Below, in pieces: positions 34,019-44,891 of a stretch of DNA of 64,000 nucleotides; the first letter of the stretch is position 1, and each line of letters opens with the position of its first letter. The stretch spans positions 124,001 through 188,000 of the forward strand of contig JADIIU010000011.1 of NCBI GenBank assembly GCA_027603945.1, in the 5' to 3' direction. The stretch is from Terramyces sp. JEL0728. Taxonomy: Eukaryota > Chytridiomycota > Chytridiomycetes > Rhizophydiales > Terramycetaceae. Under the pieces are notes generated by a model. That model ran no database searches. It had not been told where the DNA came from and saw nothing but the letters and a program-made list of their open reading frames with translations. The position numbers and the translations under genes were made by a program.

Positions 34019-34219
34019 TGTTTGGTTGTTTACGCGCAAAATGGAAGCTTAAATCACTGCGTATCTGGAACACCTTGTGATTATCCAACAAGATATTGAT
34101 CGTCAAGCATTTTGAAATCTTTATCCATCTGAAAAGAGGAACGCTGTCGGAGCGTTGGATAAAGGCGGAAGATGGCAGCTCGCAAACTCAATGTATTCCC
34201 AGAATTGGAGTAAATCTGT

Positions 34220-34390
34220 TTATTTAACGAAATATTTCTTGAGATAGTTGGTGAAATGCGAAACTGGCGAATTGGGCGAATTGTCGTTCTGACGCTTATT
34301 GACAATGACTGGCTGATAGAAATGGCCAAACTTTGGTCCGTAATAATTCTTTCTAATGTTCAATCGAAAGTTGGTTAGATTATGCTTCAT
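34220..34390 (-). CDS. Small basic protein, 56 residues, unknown
   Basis: ATG at 34390 opens a 57-codon frame (MKHNLTNFRLNIRKNYYG...). It is rich in Asn, Lys, Tyr and Phe, with a possible short terminal helix (HFTNYLKKYFVK). The stop is embedded in AAATAAAC, the standard gene end here. The frame stays open upstream to a possible acceptor (TTGACAG) with a 21-nt intron-like sequence, so an extra 5' exon is possible, but no ATG was found for it. Size and charge would fit a mitochondrial ribosomal or inner-membrane subunit; I cannot identify it. Confidence 0.5.
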   Translation of the reverse strand: MKHNLTNFRLNIRKNYYGPKFGHFYQPVIVNKRQNDNSPNSPVSHFTNYLKKYFVK

Positions 34391-34464
34391 TGGGAAAACA
34401 TCCACGCCTGTCAAATACAAATGTAAACAAATAGTGCTTGATATTTATTTTATCAAATTACAAC

Positions 34465-35040
34465 TTAACGAGAAGTGGCAGCAGCCTTTGGAGCGAAACC
34501 TTTAGCTTGTTGCTTGCTTACTTTAGGTTGAGCATTCTTTTGGTGTACTTTCTACGTTAATCAAAAATAACCTTTTCAGCGGCCTTCTTTTGTTGAGCTG
34601 CCTTCTTTTCCTTGACAGCATCGATAGCCTTCTTGCGTTCAGAAAGACGAGATTCAGCAGTCATATCACGTTTAGCTTTAATGACATCCAATGATGCACC
34701 AACGATGGAACGTTGGACTTTAACAGACTTCTTTGTGCGCTTTTTGGTGGCAGTTTCATCGATTCCCTTCTTGTGCAAACGACGGAATACAACGGTCCAG
34801 TCGAATTTAGCTGGCTTTTTACGTTGCAAGAACAAAGACTTGTTCTTTGAGCTGACGAAACGGTAGACCTACAATTAAATTCGTTCCGTACTCTAGAGTC
34901 TACACGAACATACAAACTTCCATGTCCTGGGTAGATTTTGAAGCCGGAAAAGTTACAAGTTTCGATCCTGATTGTTAATTTGTTCTCCAGTTTATAATTC
35001 CATTGTCAAATTGGTTGAAATTATTGTCTACTTACTTCAT
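34465..35040 (-). CDS. RPL24: Large-subunit ribosomal protein eL24
   Basis: Predicted 154 residues. The N-terminal zinc-ribbon-like domain reads ETCNFSGFKIYPGHG and FVSSKNKSLFLQRKKPAKFD, followed by TVVFRRLHKKG and a long basic helix (KKRTKKSVKVQRSIVGASLD). The first intron (34968-35035) is 68 nt and lies right after ATG-AA, more than three times longer than any other intron placed here; the others are 34869-34891 (23) and 34552-34571 (20). Early long introns in ribosomal-protein genes are known from yeasts and microsporidia. A CCCTAACCCTAG motif lies about 56 bp upstream of the ATG. Confidence 0.94.
34968..35035 (-). other. Long (68-nt) first intron of the eL24 gene
   Basis: The intron starts GTAAGT and ends AATTAACAATCAG, with a TTAAC branch-like site 6 nt from the AG. 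It is the only intron above 23 nt that I could place in the window. Its 5' splice site is the fullest match to the general GTAAGT consensus. Length and position directly after the second codon suggest retention for expression control of a ribosomal-protein gene. Confidence 0.85.
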
Positions 35041-35540
35041 GGTTTTGTTGAAAGGGAAGAAGCAATAGGAGAAAAAAACGAAGAAAAAAAATTAGCCCTA
35101 ACCCTAGATTGTATTTTTCACTAAAAAATTGCTGGACGCTTGGGATGATCGCAAACTATTCAAGCGAAATCAATTCTTACTTGAACAACTTACTATTCAG
35201 CTTATATCTTCATTATTAGCGGGTAGACTGAGTGTGTAAAATTGTCCGAGGCTGCACCACATACGATCTGTTCTTGGATACAGATGCAGAATATTAGTAG
35301 AGGTTATTATCACGTTCTGAGTTGATGGGAATGCAGTGCAATTTTCGTGTGCCGTGCAGCAACCATCCGAGTTTTGTCTCGCGCGTTACCTATGAAGCGA
35401 TAAGCCTATCGCACGTTTACCTTTATTGAGTTACTAGCAACTCCTTTAGATTTGCTCTGTTCAATCTTGGGCCAACGCGTGGCTGAATGGATATCCACCT
35501 ACTGCTGTAATTTAATGAATATTTTTTACCTAAATATCAA
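35041..35540. other. Unusually long intergenic spacer between eL24 and the DUF1769 gene
   Basis: At 500 bp this is the longest spacer here without any plausible coding frame. It holds an A-rich tract (35070-35091), the telomere-like motif at 35096-35107 and several short perfect stems: 35137-35142 with 35161-35166, 35251-35257 with 35354-35360 (7 bp), 35266-35270 with 35281-35285, 35397-35402 with 35407-35412, and 35428-35432 with 35439-35443. The left part must contain the eL24 promoter. The rest could be a structured RNA gene. No tRNA B box was found. Confidence 0.55.
35096..35107. promoter_or_regulatory. Telomere-repeat-like motif (CCCTAACCCTAG)
   Basis: Nearly two TTAGGG units lie on the eL24-coding strand, 56-67 bp upstream of the eL24 ATG. 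Telo-box elements of this kind bind Myb/TRF/Tbf1-type factors upstream of ribosomal-protein genes in several eukaryotes, which is the simplest reading. On the + strand the same sequence would also serve as a telomerase RNA template for TTAGGG repeats. Confidence 0.6.
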
Positions 35541-36476
35541 ATGAGCTACGACCCTAAGGATTATTTGATGCGAATCAAAGTAGGCCCCAACTACAAGAAT
35601 CTGCAAACCATACAAGTAAATGACGAGGCAAACCCCATATTCATCAATTCAGATACCTTCTCAGGATATATATCAGTGAAAATATTAAATTTTAATGGAG
35701 TCACTCCAGAGATGGATGCTGATCCTTCTGCAAAGCTGTACAACTCGTTTCCAAAACCAAAATCCAATTATTTCGAAGGGAGAAGTAGAAAATATTCCAT
35801 CACAATCCAAGGGCGGTTCAAAAAGGAGTGGAATGGCGATGAAGTATTGTTTGGGGCTGATTTCGATAAGCCCGTGACTAGTTTACCGCCTGGTATCTCT
35901 ATTGGTCTGAGGATTGCAAAGTGGTTGGATCCTGCCATCGAAGCAGATGCTTTTTCTCAGCAGCCTTATATCTATTCTCCAATTGTATCTTCGATGAATG
36001 CACTTGCGATATATGAAAGCAATACTAGTGAATTGGGAGCATCTTCAGACATCAAAAAATCAAAATATTCCTTGGAATTGGGCTCCTCAGACCTGCTGGA
36101 TTGTAAAACTTGGCATTATGAAAGTAATATGGTGCCAGAAATTCCAGACCTTTTGTTCACAGATAGCAGCCAACGGGCAGCAATTACGACTTATGAAAAA
36201 AGAAAGAAACATTTTGGAAACTTGAAAAATCGCACATCAGCAGTGATTTCTCCAGATAATATCTATTGTATGGATTTTTATGATGCTTATTTCGATCTAG
36301 CAACTTGTGCCATTAAATTACCGGGGTTTTCGTTGAACGGATTGAAATACTGGGACGGACAGATCTTGCGCTATGTTTGCAAGACCAGAGATCAATCCGT
36401 TGAATTTTTTGTAATTCAATTCGAGTTGATGAAAAAGTCGGATTTTGGTTTGGACGCATCTTCTGTTCCTAATTAA
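35541..36476 (+). CDS. DUF1769 family protein
   Basis: A single exon for 311 residues matching fungal DUF1769 proteins in order: YFEGRSRKYSITIQGRFKKE, VLFGADFDKPV, LPPGISIGLRIAKWLDPAIE, YIYSPIVSSMNAL, LELGSSDLLDCKTWHYESN, RKKHFGN, YCMDFYDAYFDL and LPGFSLNGLKYWDGQILRYV. No enzymatic function is established for the family. There is no signal peptide or membrane helix, so it is probably cytosolic and may bind lipid or membrane through its beta-rich fold; that is inference. Confidence 0.85.
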   Translation: MSYDPKDYLMRIKVGPNYKNLQTIQVNDEANPIFINSDTFSGYISVKILNFNGVTPEMDADPSAKLYNSFPKPKSNYFEGRSRKYSITIQGRFKKEWNGDEVLFGADFDKPVTSLPPGISIGLRIAKWLDPAIEADAFSQQPYIYSPIVSSMNALAIYESNTSELGASSDIKKSKYSLELGSSDLLDCKTWHYESNMVPEIPDLLFTDSSQRAAITTYEKRKKHFGNLKNRTSAVISPDNIYCMDFYDAYFDLATCAIKLPGFSLNGLKYWDGQILRYVCKTRDQSVEFFVIQFELMKKSDFGLDASSVPN

Positions 36477-36597
36477 TACCATACGATAGAAATAGAAATG
36501 AAAATAAAATTGATCTAATCAACATTTAGTATCTGTTTCATTTAAAATGACAGCTGACAACTGGGCGTAATTTTCTTTGCCAAATAAACATTGGAAA

Positions 36598-37759
36598 ATG
36601 AATTCAGTATTTATCTATGTCCTGGTAGCAGGAATGCTTTTCACTGGCACCATCAACACTCTCCTCAACAAACTGCAGGACCTTACTTGTGTATCTCACT
36701 GTGACGGAGACCCTTCGCAGCGCCATTACTTTGAACAGCCTCTATTCCAAACAATTGTACTCTCTTTTAACATTAGAATATGTTTATCGGCGAAGTAATG
36801 TGTTTGTTTGTATTTGAATTCATGAAATGGAGGAAATCAAAGCATGAATACCAGCCCGTTTCAGAAGTTGATCAACAGGAAAATCAAGAGACGATCTACG
36901 ATGAAATTGACGCTAAAGTGGAATTGACTGGATGGAAGCAAGTATTTTTCCTCTTTCCTACATTATGCGATCTCACAGCAACCACATTGATGAATGTTGG
37001 ATTAATCTTTGTTTCTGCTTCCGTATATCAAATGTTGCGAGGATCTGTTGTGTTGTTCACTGGAGTGTTTTCTACTCTATTTTTAGGAAGAAAACATCCT
37101 CCGTATCGATGGGTCGCACTTTTTGTAGTGTTTTTAGGAGTCGCCATTGTTGGATTATCAAGTGTATTTCAAACTAGCGGAACTGCAACTAGACCTACTT
37201 CACCAATTGGAATACTGTTGGTTGTGGTTGCGCAAGCGTTTACTGCTACTCAATTTGTTGTTGAAGAAAAAATCATGAGCAAGTATGCAATTGAGCCTTT
37301 GAAAGCAGTTGGATTGGAAGGGTTCTTTGGGTTGGCGCTCACTTTGGCAGCCGTCCCTATTTTACACTTTACTCTGGGTGCCAATGGAGAACCTGGAAAT
37401 GTATTTGACATGTATGAAATGTACCGTCAGATAATGTTCCCCCAGGTGCTATGGGCTGGATTTGGTATCATGTTTTCTATTTCCATCTTCAACTGGTGTG
37501 GATTAGCAGTTACTCAAAACATCAGCGCTACTTCAAGATCTACCATTGATACTTGTCGTACCATGTTCATCTGGATGGCATCATTGGCCCTAGGATGGGA
37601 ATCATTCAAATCTCTTCAAGTCTTGGGTTTCATCGTGTTGATTTATGGGTAATTTTTTGTTGATCTAGAACCTTTTTGTTTAACGATGTGGTTACTCCAC
37701 CTTTCTGTTTAAGGCCATCTGTGCAATTGGAAGAAGTTGAGACTCAAACCTCAAATTAG
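36598..37759 (+). CDS. SLC35F6-like drug/metabolite transporter
   Basis: Predicted 373 residues with about ten helices. Family features: VLVAGMLFTGTINTLLNKLQ, a Cys-containing lumenal loop, MFIGEVMCLFVFE, VGLIFVSASVYQMLRGSVVL, FVVEEKIMSKY, GLEGFFGLAL and SRSTIDTCRTMFIWMASL. SLC35F6 relatives are lysosomal or mitochondrial membrane proteins of the nucleotide-sugar transporter superfamily; substrate unknown. Introns 36757-36776 and 37649-37668 (20 each). The stop TAG is followed 18 nt later by TAATAAAT. Confidence 0.85.
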
Positions 37760-38015
37760 TATAGCAACGATTGCTAATAATTAGTAATAAATATAAAAAT
37801 CTCAAATTTTCTACTTTTAACGAGAGAGTTCTTGTATAAATATTAGTGCTGTGCCTTGGTTGGCTCCAAGGTCGCAAGAAGGCTATGGATCCTTTGGCAA
37901 TGAAATCAAGTACAGTGACGCCATTCGTGTTGCAAAAGAAGGAATGAGCTGGCGTTTAAAACATAATAATATAGCAAATAATTTAATTTCGTCACTTTTC
38001 ACTTGTGCAGCAGCT
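37760..38015. other. Spacer between SLC35F6 and Argonaute genes, with an unexplained open frame
   Basis: The two genes converge here, so 256 bp is long for this genome. A + frame from 37851 (GTG) stays open for 80 codons. Its first half reads protein-like (APRSQEGYGSFGNEIKYSD) before running antisense into Argonaute. It has no ATG and no clear upstream exon, although a 19-nt intron-like sequence (37831-37849) ends just before it. I could not assign it. Confidence 0.3.
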
Positions 38016-40715
38016 TCACATATAGTACATGGTGTTTTCAATACCAGCAGCAAATGGAGTGAGCTTAAACTTCGTATGTACATCTCCTGATCGAGTCGAC
38101 GCATTGTCACTGACGTCCTCGCCTTCCAAAAACATTCGTGCATCTATGTTAGTAAAAATTACAGTATGCTGCAAGTTGCGCTCTATAAGCTGGTGCTACA
38201 ATCGATATTGTTCTAGTTGCTCTTTCTGACAAGAAACAAAGGTTGTAGCACAATTGCTGGCATTCGTCGCTGGTCATCTTTGCTTCATCATACAATACGT
38301 GATATATAGTTGGTCTGGACATTCCTTGGAGGCCAGAGTGAGACTGAAGGATAAAGTTGAATTCGGTAGGGTGGACAACATTGGAGTCAATTACTGTTCC
38401 AGAACAGCAGTTTCCAGAGCGATCTTGGTTGTTGTCGACAGGGAATAATCTAATGTGGTGTCTCTTTTGCACAACAATTAAAGACAATTGGGCAGTACAT
38501 TTGGCTTTTGCCATAGCTTCTTTGATATGAGCAATTTCGATTTCACGAACTTCTTTGAATTGTCCTGATGCAACGCCATCTCTAAAGAATACGATACGCT
38601 TAGGTAGAGCACCTCTGTTGGCTTTTTTATAGTCTGCCAGTGCTTGATCCATAATGGATTCAAGATCTTGAATCAATGCTTGACGATGCATTTGAGCTCT
38701 ACAATAGGTGTTGTACTTGATCGCTTCACGATCTGTAGTAGCTACTACTGCCGCTATTGAAGGAGCGCTTGATCCGGGGGAAGCGTGGGTAACATCTGCA
38801 CCACAGAACATAATACCGTCATTTTTGAAAAGTAAGTGGTCTATATAGTTGGTTCCACCACCTAATTTGATATTGGCCTTCATAGCAACATTGCAGATAT
38901 ATTGATCTTTGATATTCCTTGCATTGAGGACATGCTTTCCAACCATAACCTGAGTTACAATGCCGCCTTCACACAAAGTTGCCCTCTTAATTTGCTCATA
39001 CAGTTGTTTTCCGTTGTTTTCTACAATACACATGATAATTTTACACTTGGAACGCATATTCTTTGTTGCCTCGTGGAAAGCTTGCATTAAAGCTCCTTTG
39101 ACGTTAGTTTCAGAGTTTGGATTTGCGACAAGGACTGGACAGTCAAACGAGGCAATATTCATACCATATTGCTTCCATTTTCTTAGAACCGTGTCTTTAA
39201 CTTCTTTAGCATCATTTGAGGAGACTTTGGTGAAAAACACAAAGGCAAATGAGTCCATTAAGGGTGTGTCAACCAACTAGATTAAACTAAAGTACTCTTT
39301 GATTGCGCATATTCCAGGATCCGTCTTGTCCATTCAACGCTTGGTTGTCGCCCAACAGTACTTTTGGTGCCGGCAAAATACGAGATTGGATTTCCATCAT
39401 TTTCGGTTCAACTTTTACACCAAAGGATTTCATATAGGGGTTTTCATTGTACTTTAAGGACTGGGTGACAGCATCTTCTATTTGTTTTCGACGATCAGAC
39501 GGTCTTTGTACAGTGGCTCTAATCATATCCGAGGTTTGAGTGCCATTCAATTTTTCTTTCACACGTTGAGCAGGCTGGATAGACAAACACTCTAATGGGA
39601 ATGCAGTTTTCCCGTTTCCTTTCAGTGCAAGAGGTAGATTTGGGTACCGAAGTCTCAAGTTGAATTCATCTTGGAAGTAGTCAGCGACCGAAATTTGCTT
39701 GCCGTCTTTTTCAAATCTCATTGACAAAGCAGAGTCTTTTGAAAGCCGCTTGATGGAGAATCGTTGCTTTTGGTCACCTCTATGGGTCGTGATACAGTTT
39801 ACCCCTCTGCAGGCTTTATCTAATTGCTGAGATGGAATTCTAGCAAGGTCGTTTTCATTTCTGCAGTTTAAAACCTCCATCAAATAGTCCAATAAGGGCA
39901 TGTTTCCCTTTCTAAATACAGTGGCTGCAATGTCAATGTTAATACCCAAGTGGCCAGCCATTAAGGATCTAACAGACTGGTGGTAACTAGGTTATACACT
40001 AAATACCCTCTCCAGACTTCAAGTCCACCAGAAATTGGAGTTCTGCCAATTGGAGAGAAAAAGTTTGATCCTACAGGAGTGAAAAGCATGGATGGTATAT
40101 GCCTTAGTACGACAGATAGAGCGGTAGCTGCGTGCAGCACGTTTTCAGATTCAGTGCACTTTCCCTTTGCAAACAACAAAAGCTCATGGAGATTGATAGT
40201 TGCAGTTTTTCGCATGACAAATTTCAATGTAATGGATTTCCCTACGACTGTTTCTTTAGTGTAGACAACTGCAGGCTTTAAATCCATAACTAGAGGAGCA
40301 TGGTGCTGAGTATGGCCACCGCGTCCCCCTCGGAATCCTCCTCTACCTCCACGGTTCTCTTGACGCGGTAGGTCTGGAATATCTACCTCGACGTGATCCG
40401 GGATAACGATTTCGAAAGTCTGGTTGTCGATATTGGCGAGTGAATATGCATTTCGCTGGCCGTCAAAAACAAACCAAGCATTGGGGTGAGATTTCCTGAT
40501 GATTTCTTCCGCTTGTCTGAATGCTCGTTTGGCCTTTTCTGGTGGAACGTCTGGGGTAAGTTGCACATCGTATTGGAATGCATCTGAAGAGGAAATCTGG
40601 AGAATCGGAAAAACATTGACAGCTACTCTGATATTTTTCCCAACAACACCTCCGTTATCTATGTTAAAATAATCCTACCTGGCCGCTTAGGTAAGTCACT
40701 GACTATAGGGTTCAT
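38016..40715 (-). CDS. AGO1: Argonaute (AGO clade)
   Basis: Predicted 872 residues with N, PAZ, MID and PIWI regions. PIWI shows the slicer residues: FCGADVTHASPG (D), RQALIQDLESIM (glutamate finger region), FFRDGVASGQFKEV (D) and PTIYHVLYDEAKM (H). It ends NTMYYM, the usual hydrophobic AGO tail. It should bind small RNAs and cut targets. An RGG-rich insert (QENRGGRGGFRGGRGGH) sits in the N-terminal region, a likely methylation or RNA-binding segment. Introns 40659-40678 (20), 39977-39999 (23), 39276-39294 (19) and 38144-38162 (19). No Dicer or RdRP is in the window. Confidence 0.94.
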
Positions 40716-40933
40716 TTTATGCGAGTGACAAAGTTTCAATTTCCATAACTATATAACTATATGTGGCTTTTGAAACCCTCACAAATAATAGCGTGTCTTA
40801 AGCTGATACATGCATTCCGTCCGGTTTCAAACATGCAGGCGGTTAAGGAAGCAATGCGCTTTCGCTGCCACCAATATGATGTCGCATTTATAATGTAAAA
40901 ATAGTCGCAAGTTGCAAAAAGAAGCAGATTTAT

Positions 40934-42513
40934 TCAGACTTTTGCTTGCCATACATAGTTTTCATTGCGGGAGTATCCAAGCTTTTCAACAAATTGGTTC
41001 AATTTTGCAGGCCCGCGAGTACCGAATGTATACGGCTCTGGCTGGACCTTCTTTGCCTCAAGCTCGTGCAATAGGGGAGTGAAAATCTTCCAGGCAGCAT
41101 CCAATTCGTCATCACGAACAAAGTTTGACTTGTCACCTTTGAGACAGTCGAGAATAAGAGATTCATAAGCATCCGGTATCTTGATTTCTCCATAGCGTTT
41201 GCCATATGAAAGATCAAGTTCAGAAATCGTAGCAGTGTTGGAGAGCCCAGGCATCTTGTTCATGAACTTCATATAAACTGCTTCTTGGGGTTGGACCCTA
41301 ATGACAAGTTCGTTACGAGTAGTATCCTTGTAAATGTTTCCTGCCACGTCTCTGAATTGAATTCTGACTTCAGTCTTTTGTTCATTAAGAGCTGGATAAG
41401 CTACTGATTACCTTTTCCACACTTCAAAATAAATGGAACACCTTCCCATCTTTCGTTGTTGATAGAAAATACTGCCGCGGCAAAAGTAGGGGTGATGGAT
41501 CCCTTTGGCACGGTCGGATCGTCCAAATAGCCTGGTTCTTTACCATCAGCACTTGCGGAATATTGGCCAAGCAAAACATGCTCCAATTCGAGGGGCTTGA
41601 TTGCCCTCAACACTTTGACTTTTTCGTTTCTTATATCCTCAGAATCCAAGGTGACGGGCTTTTCCATTGCGACAATAGTCAAAATTTGAAGCAAGTGGTT
41701 TTGCATAACCTAGAGTTAGCCAATTTATACGTCACGGATAATTCCAAATTCATCAAAGTAACCACCTCTTCCTTGAGTACCAATTGGCTCCTTGAAAGTG
41801 ATTTGAACGTTGGAAATGTAGAAGCGGTTCCAAACAGCGCCAAAAAAGACGTTGGCGAATCTCAAAACCATTAAATTCTTTACCATTTCTTTTCCGAGGT
41901 AATGATCAATTCTGTAAATCTATTGGTTAATCAAAAAGTACTTCATCTTCATGCCAATTTTTAGCCAGCAAGTCTCCCAACACCTTGGATGATACAGTGT
42001 CTTTTCCGAATGGTTTTTCAACAATAATTCTGTTGGTACCAGTAGTGGTGTAGACCTGAGACTTTAACCCATGGGATGCAGCAGCAAATACTGATGGTGG
42101 TAGAGCCATGTAAAATATACGATCAGTCTTAACAAATCCGATTTGGGTCTTTTCAACTGCTTCATTCAACTTTTTGTATGCTGCTTCGTCATCATAGCTT
42201 CCGCTTTCATAGGTGCATTTTGCCAAGAATTCGTCCAACATTACCTTTTCTTTGTCATTATGAAGCTTAATCTTTGAGCTGATTCTCTTTTTAAATTCGC
42301 TTAGTTCAATTTTAGAGCGGGCATAACCTGGGTCAAAAATTCAAGTACCAATGATATTTACGTTGATAGGGAGGAAATTGTTTCTGTACAATCCGAATAA
42401 TGCTGGATAAGTTTTCTTGAATGCTAAATCGCCTTTGATTAGCAAGGGCTACCTGATGCACCAAGGACAATGATGCAGCAATGATCGCTTTTAGTAGGAG
42501 ATACTGGTGCCAT
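40934..42513 (-). CDS. ZWF1: Glucose-6-phosphate 1-dehydrogenase
   Basis: Predicted 491 residues. NADP site [29 protein letters not shown], the substrate motif [28 protein letters not shown] and [17 protein letters not shown]. It makes NADPH and 6-phosphogluconolactone at the entry of the pentose-phosphate pathway, upstream of the transketolase also in this window. Introns 42433-42452 (20, acceptor AAG), 42328-42348 (21), 41920-41941 (22), 41710-41730 (21) and 41392-41411 (20). The first intron interrupts the GxxGDL nucleotide-binding motif itself. The stop is in TGAATAAAT. Confidence 0.96.
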
Positions 42514-42874
42514 TTCGAATACAATATATCTGATGAGTTGTTTGAGAGAGTTTGTTACTGAGCGGAGGGTGACTTTATGGGGTTTGATTTTGGAAATCTT
42601 TTGGCAGATTATTCAGCGGCTCACATAAATTACAATTGGCCAGCGGAAAAAAGCCCAATTGAGTGAATCGGGCGATTGACTTAATGCAATCGACGGACCA
42701 AATTGCAATCATAATCGTCGTGGGTATAGAAGATCGTTAGCATTTCTGCATTGCGCTAACTATTCCAATACACGTGATAAGGTGTCTATACCAGTAATCA
42801 TACTTTATTTCCAAGCGATAATTCTTGCAACATTTCCTGATTCAAAAAAGCTCATTTTAACTTTCCTAAAAATT

Positions 42875-44352
42875 ATGAATTTCAAAGAACTAAACACACG
42901 AGCACATATCGAAATCGACCGCAAGAAACCGCTTAGGGTAAGGAGCTGCTAAACTAGTTATATATGCGCTCGGCAGAAATGTTGCTGAAGCAAGCGGCCG
43001 TTTACGACAGGGAACAGGATTATGTAAACTCATATATCCTATACATGAAATACTCTACACTGGTAATAACCGAGTTTCCAAAACATCCAGATTATCCCAA
43101 AGAAAACGTAACTAAATTAAGAAATAACTGTGTTACAGCGATAGATGCATTGGAAAGGATCAAGCCACTATTAGAACTGGAATTCAAAAAACGAGAGCAG
43201 TTAATCAAAGAAAGGCAGATCCTGGAAAAGCAAAAGGAAGAGGAAAGGGCTCGAGTGGAAACCCAAAGAATGAAATTGGAACAGGAGAGAGCTGCCCAGA
43301 AAAAGATGGAAACGGAAAGGAACGAGCAGGAACGCCAAAAAATGGAGGGGTTAAAACAGCAAGAGGAGCGCAAGAAGCAAGACCATGCGCAATATTCGCA
43401 AATTGATCTGCTGGAGAATCCCGAAAGATTGAGTCAGACGTTAAAACAGCCGGTCTACGTTCATGCAAATGCAGCCGTTGCATATCCATCAAATAATGAT
43501 GTGTACGCCAATTCTACCAATAATTATCTACCACCAAGTAGCGATTACCAATCCACTTACACTTCCCAACCGACATTTAATAGCCTTCCCCCACCAATTT
43601 CTGCACCTGTATATCAACCTACAGTTTATACACCGAATATATTACCTCAAACACGAAATATACCAAGTTCCCTTCCAGTCCCACAACTGGCACCAGCATA
43701 CAAACCAATCACTCTTCCAGACGAAGCTCCTCCGCCAGTACCTTCGAAACCAGTACAAGAAACAATGGTGTCCCCAACTGGCGGCCCTCTCCGTACAGTT
43801 ACTCTTCCAGAATCGCTGGTGTCTCATTTCCTGAAAATTTCTGCCAAGAACACTAAAAATAATCTCGAAACTTGTGCGATATTATGTGGGATACTGAAAC
43901 TAAACAAATTGCATGTAAACACACTCCTGATACCGCCGCAGACCGCAACATCAGGTATTTTTTGCTTATACTAGATACATGCTCTACCACGGATGAAATA
44001 GCAGTGTTTGATTACCAAGATCAAAATAATTTGATGACATTCGGGTGGATACATTCTCACCCAACGCAATCTTGTTTCATGTCCTCTGTTGATGTCCATA
44101 CCCATTGCTCTTACCAGTAATTGGAATTAACATAGGCTGATGTTGCCAGAAGCAATTGCTATAGTAGTAGCGCCATCAAAGAAACCGTCGCTTGGAATAT
44201 TCAGACTAACGGACCCTCCAGGAATAGATATCGTATCCAATTGCAAGAATCCTCAAATGTTCCACCCGCATCCGCGCAACGATGAAATCTATGAAACAGT
44301 GGATAACATTGAATACACTTCCATCTCATGCAAAGTAGTGGACTTGCGGTAA
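42875..44352 (+). CDS. STAMBP: AMSH-type JAMM deubiquitinase (STAMBP)
   Basis: Predicted 472 residues. An N-terminal MIT/USP8-dimer-like helical region ([20 protein letters not shown]) leads into a charged coiled coil (about residues 95-150), a proline-rich linker and a C-terminal MPN+ domain. The JAMM zinc motif is [20 protein letters not shown] and the AMSH-specific end is [13 protein letters not shown]. It trims K63-linked ubiquitin from cargo on endosomes with ESCRT proteins. Introns 42938-42957 (20), 43955-43974 (20) and 44117-44135 (19). It converges with the next gene; the 32-bp gap contains AATAAAA and TTTATT facing each other. Confidence 0.93.
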
Positions 44353-44384
44353 TGTAAAGTAATAAAATAGTTTACTACAATTTA

Positions 44385-44885
44385 TTACAATACAATAAAC
44401 GGTATTAGAAATATCAAATCATAACCAATCTTGAGAGCGCTATTAGAATTTCCATTTCCGCTACCAATAATCTGAACATTACTGCCTGTTGGAGATGGGG
44501 ATTGGTTGCTGGTGGATGCTTGCCCGGTTTTAGAGACAGTTACATAAAAGGCCGTCGTATCTCCAATTTTTGCAATTGTATTATCGAAATTGAGCTCCTT
44601 CCACTGAAGCCTAATGGCTAACGAAGTTGCATTCACCCACTGACTAGGAACAAATGTAACATTTTGCTGCTTAGTATACGGACTAGTGTCGGGCCAATTG
44701 TAGGTGGCAGCCTTGGAATTTGCCGTATTTGTGCTGTCTGTTACATTCAGTGTAAAGGTAGATAAGTGAGGAGCCTGCACAATGGTTGATGTTGGGGAAT
44801 AGTTGATTGAAATTGTTGTAGAGTCTGTAGGCGCCATTAATGAGCAGGCAGGATAGCAGGTTGCGATAACATCGGTAACTGACAT
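44385..44885 (-). CDS. Putative surface protein with C-terminal hydrophobic tail, unknown
   Basis: A single exon for 166 residues. Thr/Ser/Asn-rich with several N-x-S/T sequons and beta-strand-like alternation, a Ser/Pro/Gly linker (NQSPSPTGSNVQIIGSGNGN) and a C-terminal hydrophobic stretch (IGYDLIFLIPFIVL) like a GPI signal or tail anchor. No N-terminal signal peptide is evident, so a 5' exon may be missing; the annotated ATG is only 6 bp from the ATG of an opposite-strand ORF. I recognise no family. Confidence 0.5.
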   Translation of the reverse strand: MSVTDVIATCYPACSLMAPTDSTTISINYSPTSTIVQAPHLSTFTLNVTDSTNTANSKAATYNWPDTSPYTKQQNVTFVPSQWVNATSLAIRLQWKELNFDNTIAKIGDTTAFYVTVSKTGQASTSNQSPSPTGSNVQIIGSGNGNSNSALKIGYDLIFLIPFIVL

Positions 44886-44891
44886 TTTATT

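Noticed and set aside
35460..35520. tRNA-like A box (TGGCTGAATGG) in the long spacer
   Set aside because: It resembles a Leu/Ser tRNA A box, but no B box (GGTTCRANNCC) or acceptor stem follows within tRNA distance.
36540..36597. Earlier in-frame start for the SLC35F6 gene at 36577
   Set aside because: That frame begins with TTG; the ATG at 36598 directly precedes the first membrane helix as in the family.
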